Of a stretch of 64,000 bases of DNA, positions 1 to 8,221 are shown in pieces. Each line of letters begins with the position of its first letter. Positions within the stretch are counted from its first letter, which is position 1. The position numbers and the translations under genes were made by a program. The notes beneath the pieces are model-generated. The model ran no database searches. It was not told the origin of the DNA and was given only the letters and a program-made list of their open reading frames with translations. The DNA is from Rhizobium sp. CB3090 (GTDB taxonomy: Bacteria; Pseudomonadota; Alphaproteobacteria; Rhizobiales; Rhizobiaceae), in NCBI RefSeq assembly GCF_029714285.1, contig NZ_CP121663.1, positions 744,001 through 808,000 of the forward strand. Reading direction: 5' to 3'.

Positions 1-321
1 GTCGCGAAAGTCGGAGTGACGCTGATGGTGATCATTTCCGGTTGGACGGAGAACCGTGCGGTCGCGGCATTGAGCGTATCGAAGGCGCGGCTGATGTCCG
101 AAAGATAGATCGCTCCATGCGCGGTAAGGGAGAGACCACGTGGCAGGCGGTTGAACAGCGGCTGGCCGACATGTTGCTCAAGCGTGCGAACCTGCTGGGC
201 GACGGCTGCCTGCGTCACTCCCAGCTCGTCGGCGGCCGCGCGGAAGTTGAGCTTTCGCCCCGCAACCTCGAAGGCGCGAAGTGCGTTTAACGGAGGTAGT
301 TCCCGACGCGAGTATGCCATC
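1..321 (-). CDS. LysR-family transcriptional regulator, GcvA-like (C-terminus cut by window edge)
   Basis: Reading from an ATG at 319-321, the frame stays open for 107 codons to the window edge. It gives a typical LysR N-terminus: the opening LPPLNALRAFE, then a winged helix-turn-helix with AADELGVTQAAVAQQVRTLE and LFNRLPRGLSLT. The LPPLxxLRAFE opening is characteristic of the GcvA-like subgroup. The effector-binding domain is missing because the gene continues beyond the window. It is transcribed away from the SDR gene at 423, with about 100 bases between them, so it probably regulates that gene (inference from arrangement only). The LysR assignment is firm; the ligand is unknown. Confidence 0.88.
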
Positions 322-422
322 ACGACCCAATAGTTTTTCTTTAGCCTAGCACCAACACTTCTAGCGCGAAAGCCGCCCGGAATTTCGGCATAGTCTCATT
401 CAAACCTTCTGCGGAGGCTATC

Positions 423-1127
423 ATGACACAAGAAAAAGTCGCGTTGATCACCGCTGGCGGCTCTGGACAGGGCGCGGCAGCGGCTCGCAGGCTTGCTCAA
501 GACGGATATCGTGTTGGTGTACTGTCGTCGTCCGGCAAGGGCGAAGCATTGGCGAAGGAACTTGGTGGCGTCGGCGTCACCGGCTCGAACCAGTCGAACG
601 ACGATCTGAAGCGTCTCGTCGATCTGGCAATGGAGAAATGGGGGCGCGTCGATGCGCTGGTGAACTCGGCTGGCCACGGGCCGCGTGCGGCGATCGTGGA
701 GATTACGGACGCCGACTGGCACCAGGGAATGGAGGTCTACTTCCTGAACGCGGTGCGACCGATAAGGCTGGTCACACCGATCATGGAGGCCCAGGGCGGC
801 GGTGCGATCGTCAATATAACGACGGCATGGACCTTCGAGCCGTCAGCCATGTTTCCTACATCAGCCGTCTTCCGGGCCGGCCTGGCGAGCTTCTCCAAGA
901 TCTTTGCCGATACCTACGCCCCGAAAAATATCCGCATAAACAACGTCCTGCCCGGATGGATCGACAGCCTTCCCGAGGTGGAGGAGCGTCGCGCGTCGGT
1001 CCCGATGGGACGTTACGGCACGTCCGATGAAATCGCAGCGACCATAGCTTTCCTGTTGTCGGATGGAGCAGCCTACATAACAGGCCAGAATATCCGCGTC
1101 GACGGCGGGCTTATGCGTTCGGTGTAA
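423..1127 (+). CDS. SDR-family oxidoreductase with a non-canonical active site
   Basis: A 234-residue Rossmann-fold short-chain dehydrogenase/reductase. The nucleotide-binding TAGGSGQG lies near residues 10-17, an NSAG motif at 81-84, and a C-terminal ITGQNIRVDGG typical of the family. The catalytic YxxxK is not present: the aligned positions read S147 and R151 in TSAVFRAGL, and the usual catalytic Ser region reads NITTAW. Either this is a divergent subgroup with altered chemistry, or the protein binds NAD(P) without classical catalysis. The ATG start has GGAGG a few bases upstream. It is divergent from a GcvA-like LysR gene, which is its likely regulator. The substrate cannot be told from sequence. 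Confidence 0.85.
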   Translation: MTQEKVALITAGGSGQGAAAARRLAQDGYRVGVLSSSGKGEALAKELGGVGVTGSNQSNDDLKRLVDLAMEKWGRVDALVNSAGHGPRAAIVEITDADWHQGMEVYFLNAVRPIRLVTPIMEAQGGGAIVNITTAWTFEPSAMFPTSAVFRAGLASFSKIFADTYAPKNIRINNVLPGWIDSLPEVEERRASVPMGRYGTSDEIAATIAFLLSDGAAYITGQNIRVDGGLMRSV

Positions 1128-1447
1128 GATCGCCGGGGTCCATCTTCAATGCTTTAGGGAGCTAGGCCCATATCCGCCAAATTCCGGCAATAGGCTTGCG
1201 CCCGAAATTTCTGAAAAATCGTCAAAATTGTCCCGGCGACGGTTATTTTCTTGCGGAATCGCATTAGTATTTCTACAGAAACTACCCTTATGAGCGCTTT
1301 TGAGGTCAAAAATGTCCGAAGGCGATCATCAGCCTCGATGTCATTTCCTGTCTCCATTTCAAGGCGCCTTACGGCAGTTCGCGCGTGACGACAGGCCATT
1401 GCGGCGGGTTCAAAGGGCGCTGCCGCGCCCATCCAAGGAGAGAAAAA
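1128..1447. other. Non-coding gap ahead of the periplasmic binding protein
   Basis: About 320 bases between the SDR stop and the binding-protein start. It should hold the promoter of the downstream gene, but I found no convincing -35/-10 pair, operator repeat or riboswitch-like fold by eye. An open frame on the opposite strand has no recognisable protein features. Confidence 0.5.
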
Positions 1448-2554
1448 ATGAGTCTGAAGACATTGACGGCTGCGACGTTCGTCGCCTCGCTGGCCTTCGC
1501 GCCGCTGGCGCATGCAGACATCGTGATCGGGCTGATCGCGCCGCTAACCGGTCCCGTGGCCGCTTACGGCGAGCAGGTGAAGAACGGCACCCAGACCGCC
1601 ATCGACGAGATCAACAAGAGCGGCGGCATTCTCGGTCAGAAAGTGGTCCTGAAGCTTGGGGACGATGCCGGTGATCCGAAGCAAGGCGTTTCCGTCGCCA
1701 ACGACTTCGTCGGCCAGAGCATTCGCTTCGTCGTCGGTCCGGTAACTTCGGGCGTTGCCATTCCGGTTTCGGATGCCCTCGCCGAAAACGGCATCCTGAT
1801 GGTGACTCCGACCGCGACTGCGCCGGATCTCACCAAGCGCGGCTTGACCAATGTCCTGCGCACCTGCGGCCGTGATGACCAGCAGGCCGATGTCGCAGCG
1901 AAATATGTGCTGAAGAACTTCAAGGACAAGAAGATCGCCATTCTCAACGACAAGGCGGCCTACGGCAAAGGTCTGGCCGACGCTTTCAAGGCGACGCTCA
2001 ACGCCGGTGGCATGACCGAAGCGCTCGACGATTCCTTGACCCCAGGCGAAAAGGACTACAGCGCGTTAGCTTCAAAGCTCAAGTCCGCCGGTGCCGATGT
2101 GATCTACTTCGGTGGCTATCACCCGGAGGGCGGCCTTCTCGCCCGTCAGTTGCGTGACATCTCCGTCAAGGCGCAGCTTATCGGCGGCGACGGCCTGTCG
2201 AACACCGAATATTGGGCGATCGCCAATGAAGCCGCACAAGGCACGATCTTCACCAATGCCTCCGACGCGCTGAAGAACCCGGATTCCCAGACTGCCGCAA
2301 AGGCGCTGCAAGCGCGCAACATTCCGCCCGAAGCCTTCACGCTGAATGCCTATGCCGCCGTGCAGGTGCTGAAAGCTGGCATCGAGAAGGCTGGCAGCGC
2401 CGACGATGCGCAAGCCGTGGCAACCGCATTGAAGAGCGGGGAACCGATCGAAACCGCCATCGGCAAAGTCACCTATGGCGAGACCGGCGACCTCACCTCG
2501 CAGACCTTCTCGCTCTACAAGTGGGACGCCGGCAAGATCGTTCCGGTCGAATAA
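1448..2554 (+). CDS. ABC transporter substrate-binding protein, branched-chain amino acid (LivJ/LivK) type
   Basis: A 368-residue periplasmic binding protein of the Leu/Ile/Val receptor family (type I fold). The ATG at 1448 is chosen because AAGGAGAG lies just upstream and it gives a clean signal peptide ([22 protein letters not shown], cut near ADIV). The mature protein opens with [19 protein letters not shown], a hallmark of these receptors, and has the later [10 protein letters not shown] and [15 protein letters not shown] segments. No permease or ATPase gene is adjacent, so it is an orphan receptor that probably uses a Liv-type translocator encoded elsewhere. It ends in a strong terminator at 2581-2610. 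The substrate may be a branched-chain or other amino acid. Confidence 0.9.
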   Translation: MSLKTLTAATFVASLAFAPLAHADIVIGLIAPLTGPVAAYGEQVKNGTQTAIDEINKSGGILGQKVVLKLGDDAGDPKQGVSVANDFVGQSIRFVVGPVTSGVAIPVSDALAENGILMVTPTATAPDLTKRGLTNVLRTCGRDDQQADVAAKYVLKNFKDKKIAILNDKAAYGKGLADAFKATLNAGGMTEALDDSLTPGEKDYSALASKLKSAGADVIYFGGYHPEGGLLARQLRDISVKAQLIGGDGLSNTEYWAIANEAAQGTIFTNASDALKNPDSQTAAKALQARNIPPEAFTLNAYAAVQVLKAGIEKAGSADDAQAVATALKSGEPIETAIGKVTYGETGDLTSQTFSLYKWDAGKIVPVE

Positions 2555-2580
2555 GCCGCTTGTCTCACGTCTTCAAACTC

Positions 2581-2610
2581 TGCCGGGCCACTTGCGGCCC
2601 GGCATTTTTA
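2581..2610 (+). terminator. Rho-independent terminator of the LivK-type gene
   Basis: A perfect 9-bp stem, TGCCGGGCC (2581-2589) with GGCCCGGCA (2596-2604), has a 6-base loop and runs into TTTTTA. It lies 27 bases past the stop codon and separates this gene from the convergent isomerase gene ending at 2637. Confidence 0.9.
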
Positions 2611-2636
2611 TGGTTGGCCGATTGCCTGGTGAGCCG

Positions 2637-3461
2637 TCAACAAACGGTGTGAAAGCGCTCGATGCAGGTGGACAGAACCTCCTCGCCCGGCTTTTTCCAC
2701 CAATTCGCTTCCGAAAAAATCTCCACTTCCTGCGGACCGGAAAAGCCGGCCTTCTCGACCGCAGCGCGGATGCGCTTCAGATCGATGACGCCGTCGCCCA
2801 TCATGCCGCGATCAAGCAGCAGATCCTTGGTCGGCACCAGCCAATCGCAGATATGGTGTGCAAGGATCTGGCCTTTGGCGCCGGCGCGAGCGATTTGCTC
2901 ATAGAGCTTCGGATCCCACCAGACATGATAGACATCGACGGCCACGCCGACGCCTTCACCGAGCAGGTCGCAGATATCGAGGGCCTGTTCGAGCGTGTTC
3001 ACGCAGGCACGGTCGGCGGCATACATCGGGTGCAGCGGCTCGATCGCCAGGGGGATACCGACGCTGCGCGCATGCGGCAGGATTGCCGCAATGCCATCCG
3101 CTACCATTTCCCGAGCGTGGGCGATATCCTTCGAACCCTTCGGCAGGCCGCCGACGACGAGCACGAGACAATCGGCATTCAGCGCAGCCGCTTCGTCGAT
3201 CGCCCGTCGGTTGTCATCGATCGCCGCCCTCAAGCCCTCGGCATCGGCCGCTGGGAACATGCCGCCACGGCATAATCCGGTGACCTTCAATCTGTTATCG
3301 GCGACGATCCTTGCTGCTTCCGCCAAGCCGATCGCATGCACCTGATCGCGCCAGGGCGCGATCGCGACGATATCCTGCCTCAGGCAGGCCTCGACCGCCT
3401 GGCGCATGTCATATTGCTGGCGCACGGTCGCAAGATTGATGGAAAGGCCGGATACAGCCAT
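2637..3461 (-). CDS. Sugar phosphate isomerase/epimerase (xylose-isomerase-like TIM barrel)
   Basis: A 274-residue protein of the AP_endonuc_2/xylose-isomerase-like superfamily, which acts on free or phosphorylated sugars and keto-sugars using a divalent metal. Visible hallmarks are the N-terminal LSINLATVR strand, CLVLVVGGLPKGSKD, the metal-site region AIEPLHPMY, VAVDVYHVWWDPKL and the C-terminal EVEIFS. Length is normal for the family. It is the last gene of a minus-strand cluster after the DUF993 aldolase (3549) and the Gfo/Idh/MocA oxidoreductase (4738), with an 87-base gap occupied by a repeat element. A role as isomerase, epimerase or lyase in one sugar pathway is inferred from this grouping. 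The exact substrate is unknown. Confidence 0.85.
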   Translation of the reverse strand: MAVSGLSINLATVRQQYDMRQAVEACLRQDIVAIAPWRDQVHAIGLAEAARIVADNRLKVTGLCRGGMFPAADAEGLRAAIDDNRRAIDEAAALNADCLVLVVGGLPKGSKDIAHAREMVADGIAAILPHARSVGIPLAIEPLHPMYAADRACVNTLEQALDICDLLGEGVGVAVDVYHVWWDPKLYEQIARAGAKGQILAHHICDWLVPTKDLLLDRGMMGDGVIDLKRIRAAVEKAGFSGPQEVEIFSEANWWKKPGEEVLSTCIERFHTVC

Positions 3462-3484
3462 TCTGATGATCCTCTCAGATCCCG

Positions 3485-3552
3485 TTTACTCTTTGCTTTC
3501 ACGCGATTCCGGACGGAAAGCGGCTCACGCACTTTTCCTGGAATTGCTTTAA
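3485..3552 (-). repeat. Rhizobial-type intergenic repeat, partial copy
   Basis: On the minus strand this reads as the same element as at 27946-28048. It shares CCAGGAAAAGTGCG, then TTTCCGTCCGGAAT and a GCGT-AAA-CAAA tail. It covers only the first two thirds of that copy and lacks its distal half. The TAA stop codon of the DUF993 gene (3549-3551) lies inside the element. Such short GC-rich palindromic repeats are widespread between genes in Rhizobiaceae. Confidence 0.75.
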
Positions 3553-4724
3553 GCGACGCCGACCGTCGCAAGGATCGTCTTCATTCGCTGCACGGCAAGA
3601 TCGGGGTCTCTCAGCACGCGCGCCGTATCGGCCAGGCGGAACAGCTCAGACAAGTGCACGACGGATCGCGTGCTTTGCTGGCCACCCAGCATCTGGAAGT
3701 GGTCCTGGAAGCCGTTGAGATAGGCGAGGAAGACCACACCGGTCTTATAGAAGCGCGTCGGCGCCTTGAAGATATGGCGCGAGAGCGGAACGGTCGGGGC
3801 CATCATCTCATGGAAGGCATCGAGATCGTTTCCGGCAAGCTTCGCGAGAGCCGCGCTCGCCGCCGGCGCGATCGCGTCGAGGATGCCGAGCAGCGCATGC
3901 GAATAGCCCTGGCTGTCCCCGGCGATCAGTTCGGCGTAGTTGAAATCGTCGCCGGTATACATCTTTACCGCCGGATCGAGGCGGCGGCGCATGACGATCT
4001 CTTTTTCCGCCGACAGCAGCGAGATTTTAACGCCATCGACCTTGGCGGCGTTGTCGTTGATGATCGCAACCGCCGTCTCCATCGCACGCATGTCGTCGGA
4101 CGAACCCCAGTAGCCGGCGAGCGCCGGGTCGAACATCGAGCCGAGCCAATGGATGATCACCGGTTCTCGGACCTGCCCGAGGATGCGGTTGTAGACGCGG
4201 ATATAGTCGTCCGAGCCTTTGGCGGCAGCCGCAAGCGCGCGGCTCGCCATCAAAATGATGCGCCCGCCCTCGCCTTCGACGAAGGCGACCTGCTCCTCAT
4301 AGGCGCGGATGACATCGTCAATGGTGACGTTTGGACCGGGTGTCAGATGATCGGTGCCTGCGCCATAAGCGATCAGCGAGTCCGAGCGATTGCGGGCAGC
4401 CGATTGCGCATGCGTGATCAGCTCCTTGGCGCCGGTCCAGTCGAGACCCATGCCGCGCTGCGCAGTGTCCATGGCTTCCGCCACGCCAAAGCCGAGATCC
4501 CAGAGATATTCGCGGAAAGCGATCGTCCGCTCCCAGTCGATATTACGGTCGAGCCAGGGATCGTTGTCGGCCAGGGGATCGACGACGACATGGGCTGCGG
4601 CATAGGCGACGCGATTGAAGCGATGGCCGCCTGCAGGACGCTCCGGAGGGCTAAGCGGCGTATTGGCGACGGTGAATTCGGCAAGCTTGCCATCGGCGCC
4701 GGGCAAACGAAGAGTCTTCGTCAT
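3549..4724 (-). CDS. DUF993 / dihydrodipicolinate synthase-like aldolase
   Basis: A 391-residue protein of the DUF993 group, distantly related to class I DHDPS-type aldolases, which are TIM barrels that use a Schiff-base lysine. Recognisable stretches are RFNRVAYAAAHVVVDPLAD, WDLGFGVAEAMDTAQRGMGLDW and LMASRALAAAAKG. The ATG at 4722-4724 is chosen over further upstream starts because AGGAG lies just before it and the upstream frame overlaps the neighbouring gene. It sits 13 bases after the Gfo/Idh/MocA stop, so the two are almost certainly co-transcribed. It probably cleaves or dehydrates the keto-sugar made by the oxidoreductase (inference). No biochemical function can be read from the sequence. 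Confidence 0.8.
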   Translation of the reverse strand: MTKTLRLPGADGKLAEFTVANTPLSPPERPAGGHRFNRVAYAAAHVVVDPLADNDPWLDRNIDWERTIAFREYLWDLGFGVAEAMDTAQRGMGLDWTGAKELITHAQSAARNRSDSLIAYGAGTDHLTPGPNVTIDDVIRAYEEQVAFVEGEGGRIILMASRALAAAAKGSDDYIRVYNRILGQVREPVIIHWLGSMFDPALAGYWGSSDDMRAMETAVAIINDNAAKVDGVKISLLSAEKEIVMRRRLDPAVKMYTGDDFNYAELIAGDSQGYSHALLGILDAIAPAASAALAKLAGNDLDAFHEMMAPTVPLSRHIFKAPTRFYKTGVVFLAYLNGFQDHFQMLGGQQSTRSVVHLSELFRLADTARVLRDPDLAVQRMKTILATVGVA

Positions 4725-4737
4725 GATCCTATATCTC

Positions 4738-5895
4738 CTAGCGAGCGGGAAGCGAGGGAACGTCGATCCAGCGGCGCTCCGCCCAGCTCTTTTGAGCAAG
4801 TTCGGCGAGTTGAACGCCCTTGGCGCCCTCGCGCAAGGTGAATTTCCACGGCGTATCGTCGACGACATGGCGCAGGAAATCCTCCCACTGCGCCTTGAAA
4901 CCATTGTCGAAGACCTGCGTGTCGGGCACTTCGTCCCAGGTTTCGAAGAAATTGATCGGCTGCGGCTGGTCGGGATTCCAAACCGGCTTCGGTGTGTTGA
5001 CACGATGCTGCGTCCAGCAGCGCATCAGTCCACAGACCGCGGACCCATGCGTTCCGTCCACCTGGAAGGTCACGAGATCGTCGCGACGCACGCGTACGGC
5101 CCAGGAGGAATTGATCTGCGCGACCACGCCGCCGTCGAGCTCGAACGTGGCATAGGCCGCATCGTCGGCGTCGGCGACATAGGTCTTGCCGTTCTCATCG
5201 ACGCGGCTCGGAATATGCGTCGCGCCATAGCAGCTCACGGCTTTGACTTCGCCGAAGAGATTATCGAGCACATAGCGCCAATGCGGCAGCATATCGAGGA
5301 TCATCCCGCCGCCCTCGGCCTTGCGGTAATTCCAGGAGGGACGCTGCGCCTTCACGCCCCAATCGCCTTCGAAGACCCAGTAGCCGAACTCGCCGCGCAC
5401 GGAGAGGATCTTGCCGAAGAAGCCGCTATCGCGCAGCATGGCGATCTTGCGCAGGCCCGGCAGATAAAGCTTATCCTGCACGACGCCATTCTTGACGCCG
5501 CGGCGCTCCGCCGAGTCTGCGACCGAAAGCGCTTCCTCCAGCGTCTCGGAAATCGGCTTTTCGCAATAGACATGCTTGCCGGCCGCAATGGCCCTCTCCA
5601 GCAGCGAGACGCGCATCTGCGTTGAACCCGCATCGAAGAAGATCGTGTTGTGAGGATCGGCGAGCGCGCTGTCGAGATCGGTGGTCGTTTTTTCGAGGCC
5701 ATGCTTACGCGCGATGTCCGCGATCTTTTCGGCGTTGCGGCCGACCAGGATCGGGTCGGGCATCAACCTGTCGCCATTGGCAAGCAGCACGCCACCCTGC
5801 TCGCGGATCGCCAAAATCGATCGCACGAGATGCTGATTGTAGCCCATACGGCCGGTGATGCCGTGCATGATGATGCCGATCGGTTTCGTCACCAT
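4738..5895 (-). CDS. Gfo/Idh/MocA-family oxidoreductase
   Basis: A 385-residue NAD(P)-dependent sugar or polyol dehydrogenase. The N-terminal Rossmann domain opens with GIIMHGITGRMGYNQHLVRS, an unusual variant of the GxGxxG loop. The family signature EKPISETLEEAL sits around residues 112-123, and the C-terminal Gfo/Idh domain follows (GEFGYWVFEGDW, GGGMILDMLPHW with the conserved Asp-x-x-x-His-type region). It is first in a minus-strand operon with the DUF993 aldolase and the isomerase/epimerase. The start has GGGGAGGAG upstream. A TetR-type palindrome overlaps its predicted promoter, so the operon is probably repressed by the TetR protein encoded at 6026-6745. Confidence 0.88.
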   Translation of the reverse strand: MVTKPIGIIMHGITGRMGYNQHLVRSILAIREQGGVLLANGDRLMPDPILVGRNAEKIADIARKHGLEKTTTDLDSALADPHNTIFFDAGSTQMRVSLLERAIAAGKHVYCEKPISETLEEALSVADSAERRGVKNGVVQDKLYLPGLRKIAMLRDSGFFGKILSVRGEFGYWVFEGDWGVKAQRPSWNYRKAEGGGMILDMLPHWRYVLDNLFGEVKAVSCYGATHIPSRVDENGKTYVADADDAAYATFELDGGVVAQINSSWAVRVRRDDLVTFQVDGTHGSAVCGLMRCWTQHRVNTPKPVWNPDQPQPINFFETWDEVPDTQVFDNGFKAQWEDFLRHVVDDTPWKFTLREGAKGVQLAELAQKSWAERRWIDVPSLPAR

Positions 5896-5915
5896 ATCTC
5901 ACTCCTCCCCGTAAA

Positions 5916-5946
5916 TAACTATATAGTTACATGAGTGACACGCCAA
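5916..5946 (-). promoter_or_regulatory. Promoter of the sugar operon with overlapping TetR-type operator
   Basis: TAACTATATAGTTA (5916-5929) is a perfect 14-bp palindrome. On the minus strand it contains a good -10 hexamer, TATAGT (5918-5923), 17 bases from a -35-like TTGGCG (5941-5946). The promoter points at the Gfo/Idh/MocA start 20-odd bases away. A protein bound to the palindrome would block the -10. A near-identical site occurs at 6849-6862, upstream of the TetR gene. Confidence 0.72.
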
Positions 5947-6025
5947 AGCGGCGCTGTCAACGACGATCATCGACAACCGCAGCGGCAAGCCCACGGATTC
6001 GGCGGAATTGCGAGATGTTTTGGGC

Positions 6026-6745
6026 TTAAGGACGCAAGTAGGCGAAGATCACGTCGACGATATGCTCGCCCCAGGCGTCGATCTCCGACTTGTCGGAGAG
6101 GTTCCGCCGGAAGATCGTCGATAGGGTCCAGCGGTTCGTCAGGAAAAAGGAGCCGAGGGCCGCGATGCTCATGTAGATCTTGACCGGATCGCAGCCGGGA
6201 CGAAAGTCGCCGGCCGCGGCGCCGCGATCCAGCAAGCCGGAAATTTCCTCTACCAAAGGCGAATGCAGTTCGAAAATCCGCGCTGACCGTTTCAGAAAGC
6301 GGGCCTTATGCAGGTTTTCCGTGTTGAGAATGCCCAGAAATTCCGGGTGATCCAGAAAATATTTCCATGTGAAAACAACAAGCTCGCGCATCCCCTCAGT
6401 GGGATTACGATGCGAGAGATCGAGCCTTGCTTCCGCCGAGCGGATGGCAACGTAACTGCCTTCCAGGACAGCAGCATAGAGCGCGTCCTTGCCGCCGAAA
6501 TAGTGATAGAGCATGCGCTTGTTGATCTTGGCGCGCTCGGCTATCGCGTCGACGCGGGCGCCACCGAAACCGCGCTCGGCAAACTCCTTGGTCGCAGCCG
6601 CCAGGATCGCCTTGCTCGTGCGCTCCGCATCCCTGAGGCGCGGTCGCTCGGCGGGTGAATTCGAGACCGCCTGACCGGTGGCCTCGACCACAGTTTCAGC
6701 CTCTGGGCTCTTCGATCGACCCTTCGTGATTTTCGCTTCGGACAT
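6026..6745 (-). CDS. TetR/AcrR-family transcriptional regulator
   Basis: A 239-residue TetR-type repressor. A roughly 37-residue polar N-terminal extension is followed by the DNA-binding domain (AILAAATKEFAERGFGGARV, then INKRMLYHYFGGKDALYAAV), and then an all-helical ligand domain of about 130 residues. It is encoded 130 bases upstream of, and in the same direction as, the sugar operon starting at 5895. Matching palindromes lie in front of that operon (5916-5929) and upstream of this gene (6849-6862), which points to repression of the operon and of itself. The inducer is probably a pathway sugar (inference). GGAG six bases before the ATG supports the start. Confidence 0.9.
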   Translation of the reverse strand: MSEAKITKGRSKSPEAETVVEATGQAVSNSPAERPRLRDAERTSKAILAAATKEFAERGFGGARVDAIAERAKINKRMLYHYFGGKDALYAAVLEGSYVAIRSAEARLDLSHRNPTEGMRELVVFTWKYFLDHPEFLGILNTENLHKARFLKRSARIFELHSPLVEEISGLLDRGAAAGDFRPGCDPVKIYMSIAALGSFFLTNRWTLSTIFRRNLSDKSEIDAWGEHIVDVIFAYLRP

Positions 6746-6848
6746 CCCGGCTCCGATTGCATTTGGCTAGGCCATGCGGCCTCCTAACCGCCGACAATTA
6801 CTCGATCATGGCACAAGTTGACAGTCCCAGGGGAATCAAAGGCGTTAG

Positions 6849-6862
6849 TAACTATATGGTTA
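6849..6862. promoter_or_regulatory. Second TetR-type operator
   Basis: TAACTATATGGTTA differs by one base from the perfect palindrome at 5916-5929. It lies about 104 bases upstream of the tetR start and 120 bases upstream of the divergent flavoprotein gene at 6982, so it could control either or both. Confidence 0.65.
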
Positions 6863-6981
6863 TATAAATCGAAGCGGTTACGCGTAGCAGGCCGAGAACG
6901 CACGCTTCATCGGCGAGGCATCTTGCTTTCAACGCCGGCTCGGCCCAAGAGAACAAAAGCAATTCGACACCGGGCGGCTTC

Positions 6982-8190
6982 ATGACAGCAAAGCAGATCA
7001 CGATCATCGGCGGCGGCCCGGCGGGCCTGATGGCGGCTGAAGTGCTGTCGCTCTCCGGCCATCGGGTCACCGTCTACGACAGTATGCCGACGGTCGCGCG
7101 CAAATTCCTCCTGGCGGGAAAATCCGGCCTCAACATCACGCATTCGGAAGAGTACATCCGCTTCGCCGGTCGCTTTGGCCCGAGCTCCGATCGTCTGCGT
7201 TCGGCCCTCGACGCTTTTACCCCAGACGATATCAGAACCTGGGCAGCAGGGCTTGGCACGGAGACATTTACCGGCTCCTCGGGCCGCGTCTTTCCAAAGG
7301 TCATGAAGGCCTCGCCGCTGCTGCGTGCTTGGCTCGGCCGGCTGGAGGCGCAAGGCGTAAAAGTTCTGACTCGGCATCGCTGGTCCGGTTTTGCCGAAGG
7401 CGGCTTTGCCTTCGATACGCCGGAAGGGCGGTCGGTCATCCGCTGCGACGCCGCACTGCTCGCGCTCGGCGGCGCGAGTTATCCCAGGCTTGGCTCGGAC
7501 GCCGCCTGGATCACCTGGCTCCGCGACAAGGGCATCGATATCGGTGACTTCCAACCTGCCAATTGCGGCTTCGATGTCGCCTGGAGCACGATTTTCAAGG
7601 AGCGCTTCGCAGGCGAGCCGATGAAGGCGGTGACCGCGACGTCCGATGCCGGCACCTTTCCCGGCGAATTCGTTATTTCCGGGCACGGTATCGAAGGCAG
7701 CCTTGTCTACGCCCATGCCGCCAGTCTGCGCGACCGACTTGAAAGCGACGGCAAAGTCGCGCTCACAGTCGATCTCGCACCCGGCAGAACAGCGGAACGG
7801 CTATCGCGCGATCTAGCACGGCAGGATGGCAAAGCCAGCTTTTCCAATCGCCTGCGAAAAGGTGCGGGGGTCGAAGGCGTCAAGGCGGCGCTGCTGCGAG
7901 AACTCGTTTCGCCTGCCAATTTGGCAGACCCGGAGCGGCTATCGCGGCTGATCAAAGCCCTGCCGATCCCGCTCCTGAGACCGCGGCCGATCACCGAGGC
8001 GATCTCGTCAGCCGGCGGCATCCGCTGGAGCGGCATCGACGATGGATATATGTTGAAAGCCCTCCCCGGCATATTCGTCGCCGGAGAAATGATCGATTGG
8101 GAAGCCCCGACCGGCGGCTATCTTCTCTCTGCCTGTTTCGCCACCGGGCGCGCCGCAGCGAGAGGAATCGAGGCGTGGCTACGGCGATGA
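6982..8190 (+). CDS. TIGR03862-type flavoprotein (HI0933-like NAD(P)/FAD-dependent oxidoreductase)
   Basis: A 402-residue FAD protein. It has the dinucleotide fold IIGGGPAGLMAAE at residues 7-19, the HI0933-family KFLLAGKSGLNITHSE around residues 40-55, GSSGRVFPK near 93-101, and the C-terminal FAD-closing EAPTGGYLLSACFATGRAA. This matches the TIGR03862 group of the BaiN/RdsA-like superfamily. The physiological reaction of this group is not established. It is transcribed divergently from tetR, so the shared region with the 6849 operator might regulate it, but it also has relatives in unlinked positions in many genomes and may be a stand-alone housekeeping gene. Confidence 0.87.
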   Translation: MTAKQITIIGGGPAGLMAAEVLSLSGHRVTVYDSMPTVARKFLLAGKSGLNITHSEEYIRFAGRFGPSSDRLRSALDAFTPDDIRTWAAGLGTETFTGSSGRVFPKVMKASPLLRAWLGRLEAQGVKVLTRHRWSGFAEGGFAFDTPEGRSVIRCDAALLALGGASYPRLGSDAAWITWLRDKGIDIGDFQPANCGFDVAWSTIFKERFAGEPMKAVTATSDAGTFPGEFVISGHGIEGSLVYAHAASLRDRLESDGKVALTVDLAPGRTAERLSRDLARQDGKASFSNRLRKGAGVEGVKAALLRELVSPANLADPERLSRLIKALPIPLLRPRPITEAISSAGGIRWSGIDDGYMLKALPGIFVAGEMIDWEAPTGGYLLSACFATGRAAARGIEAWLRR

Positions 8191-8221
8191 GGGTTTCGGC
8201 CTCTCTTGAAGTGAAGGCCGG

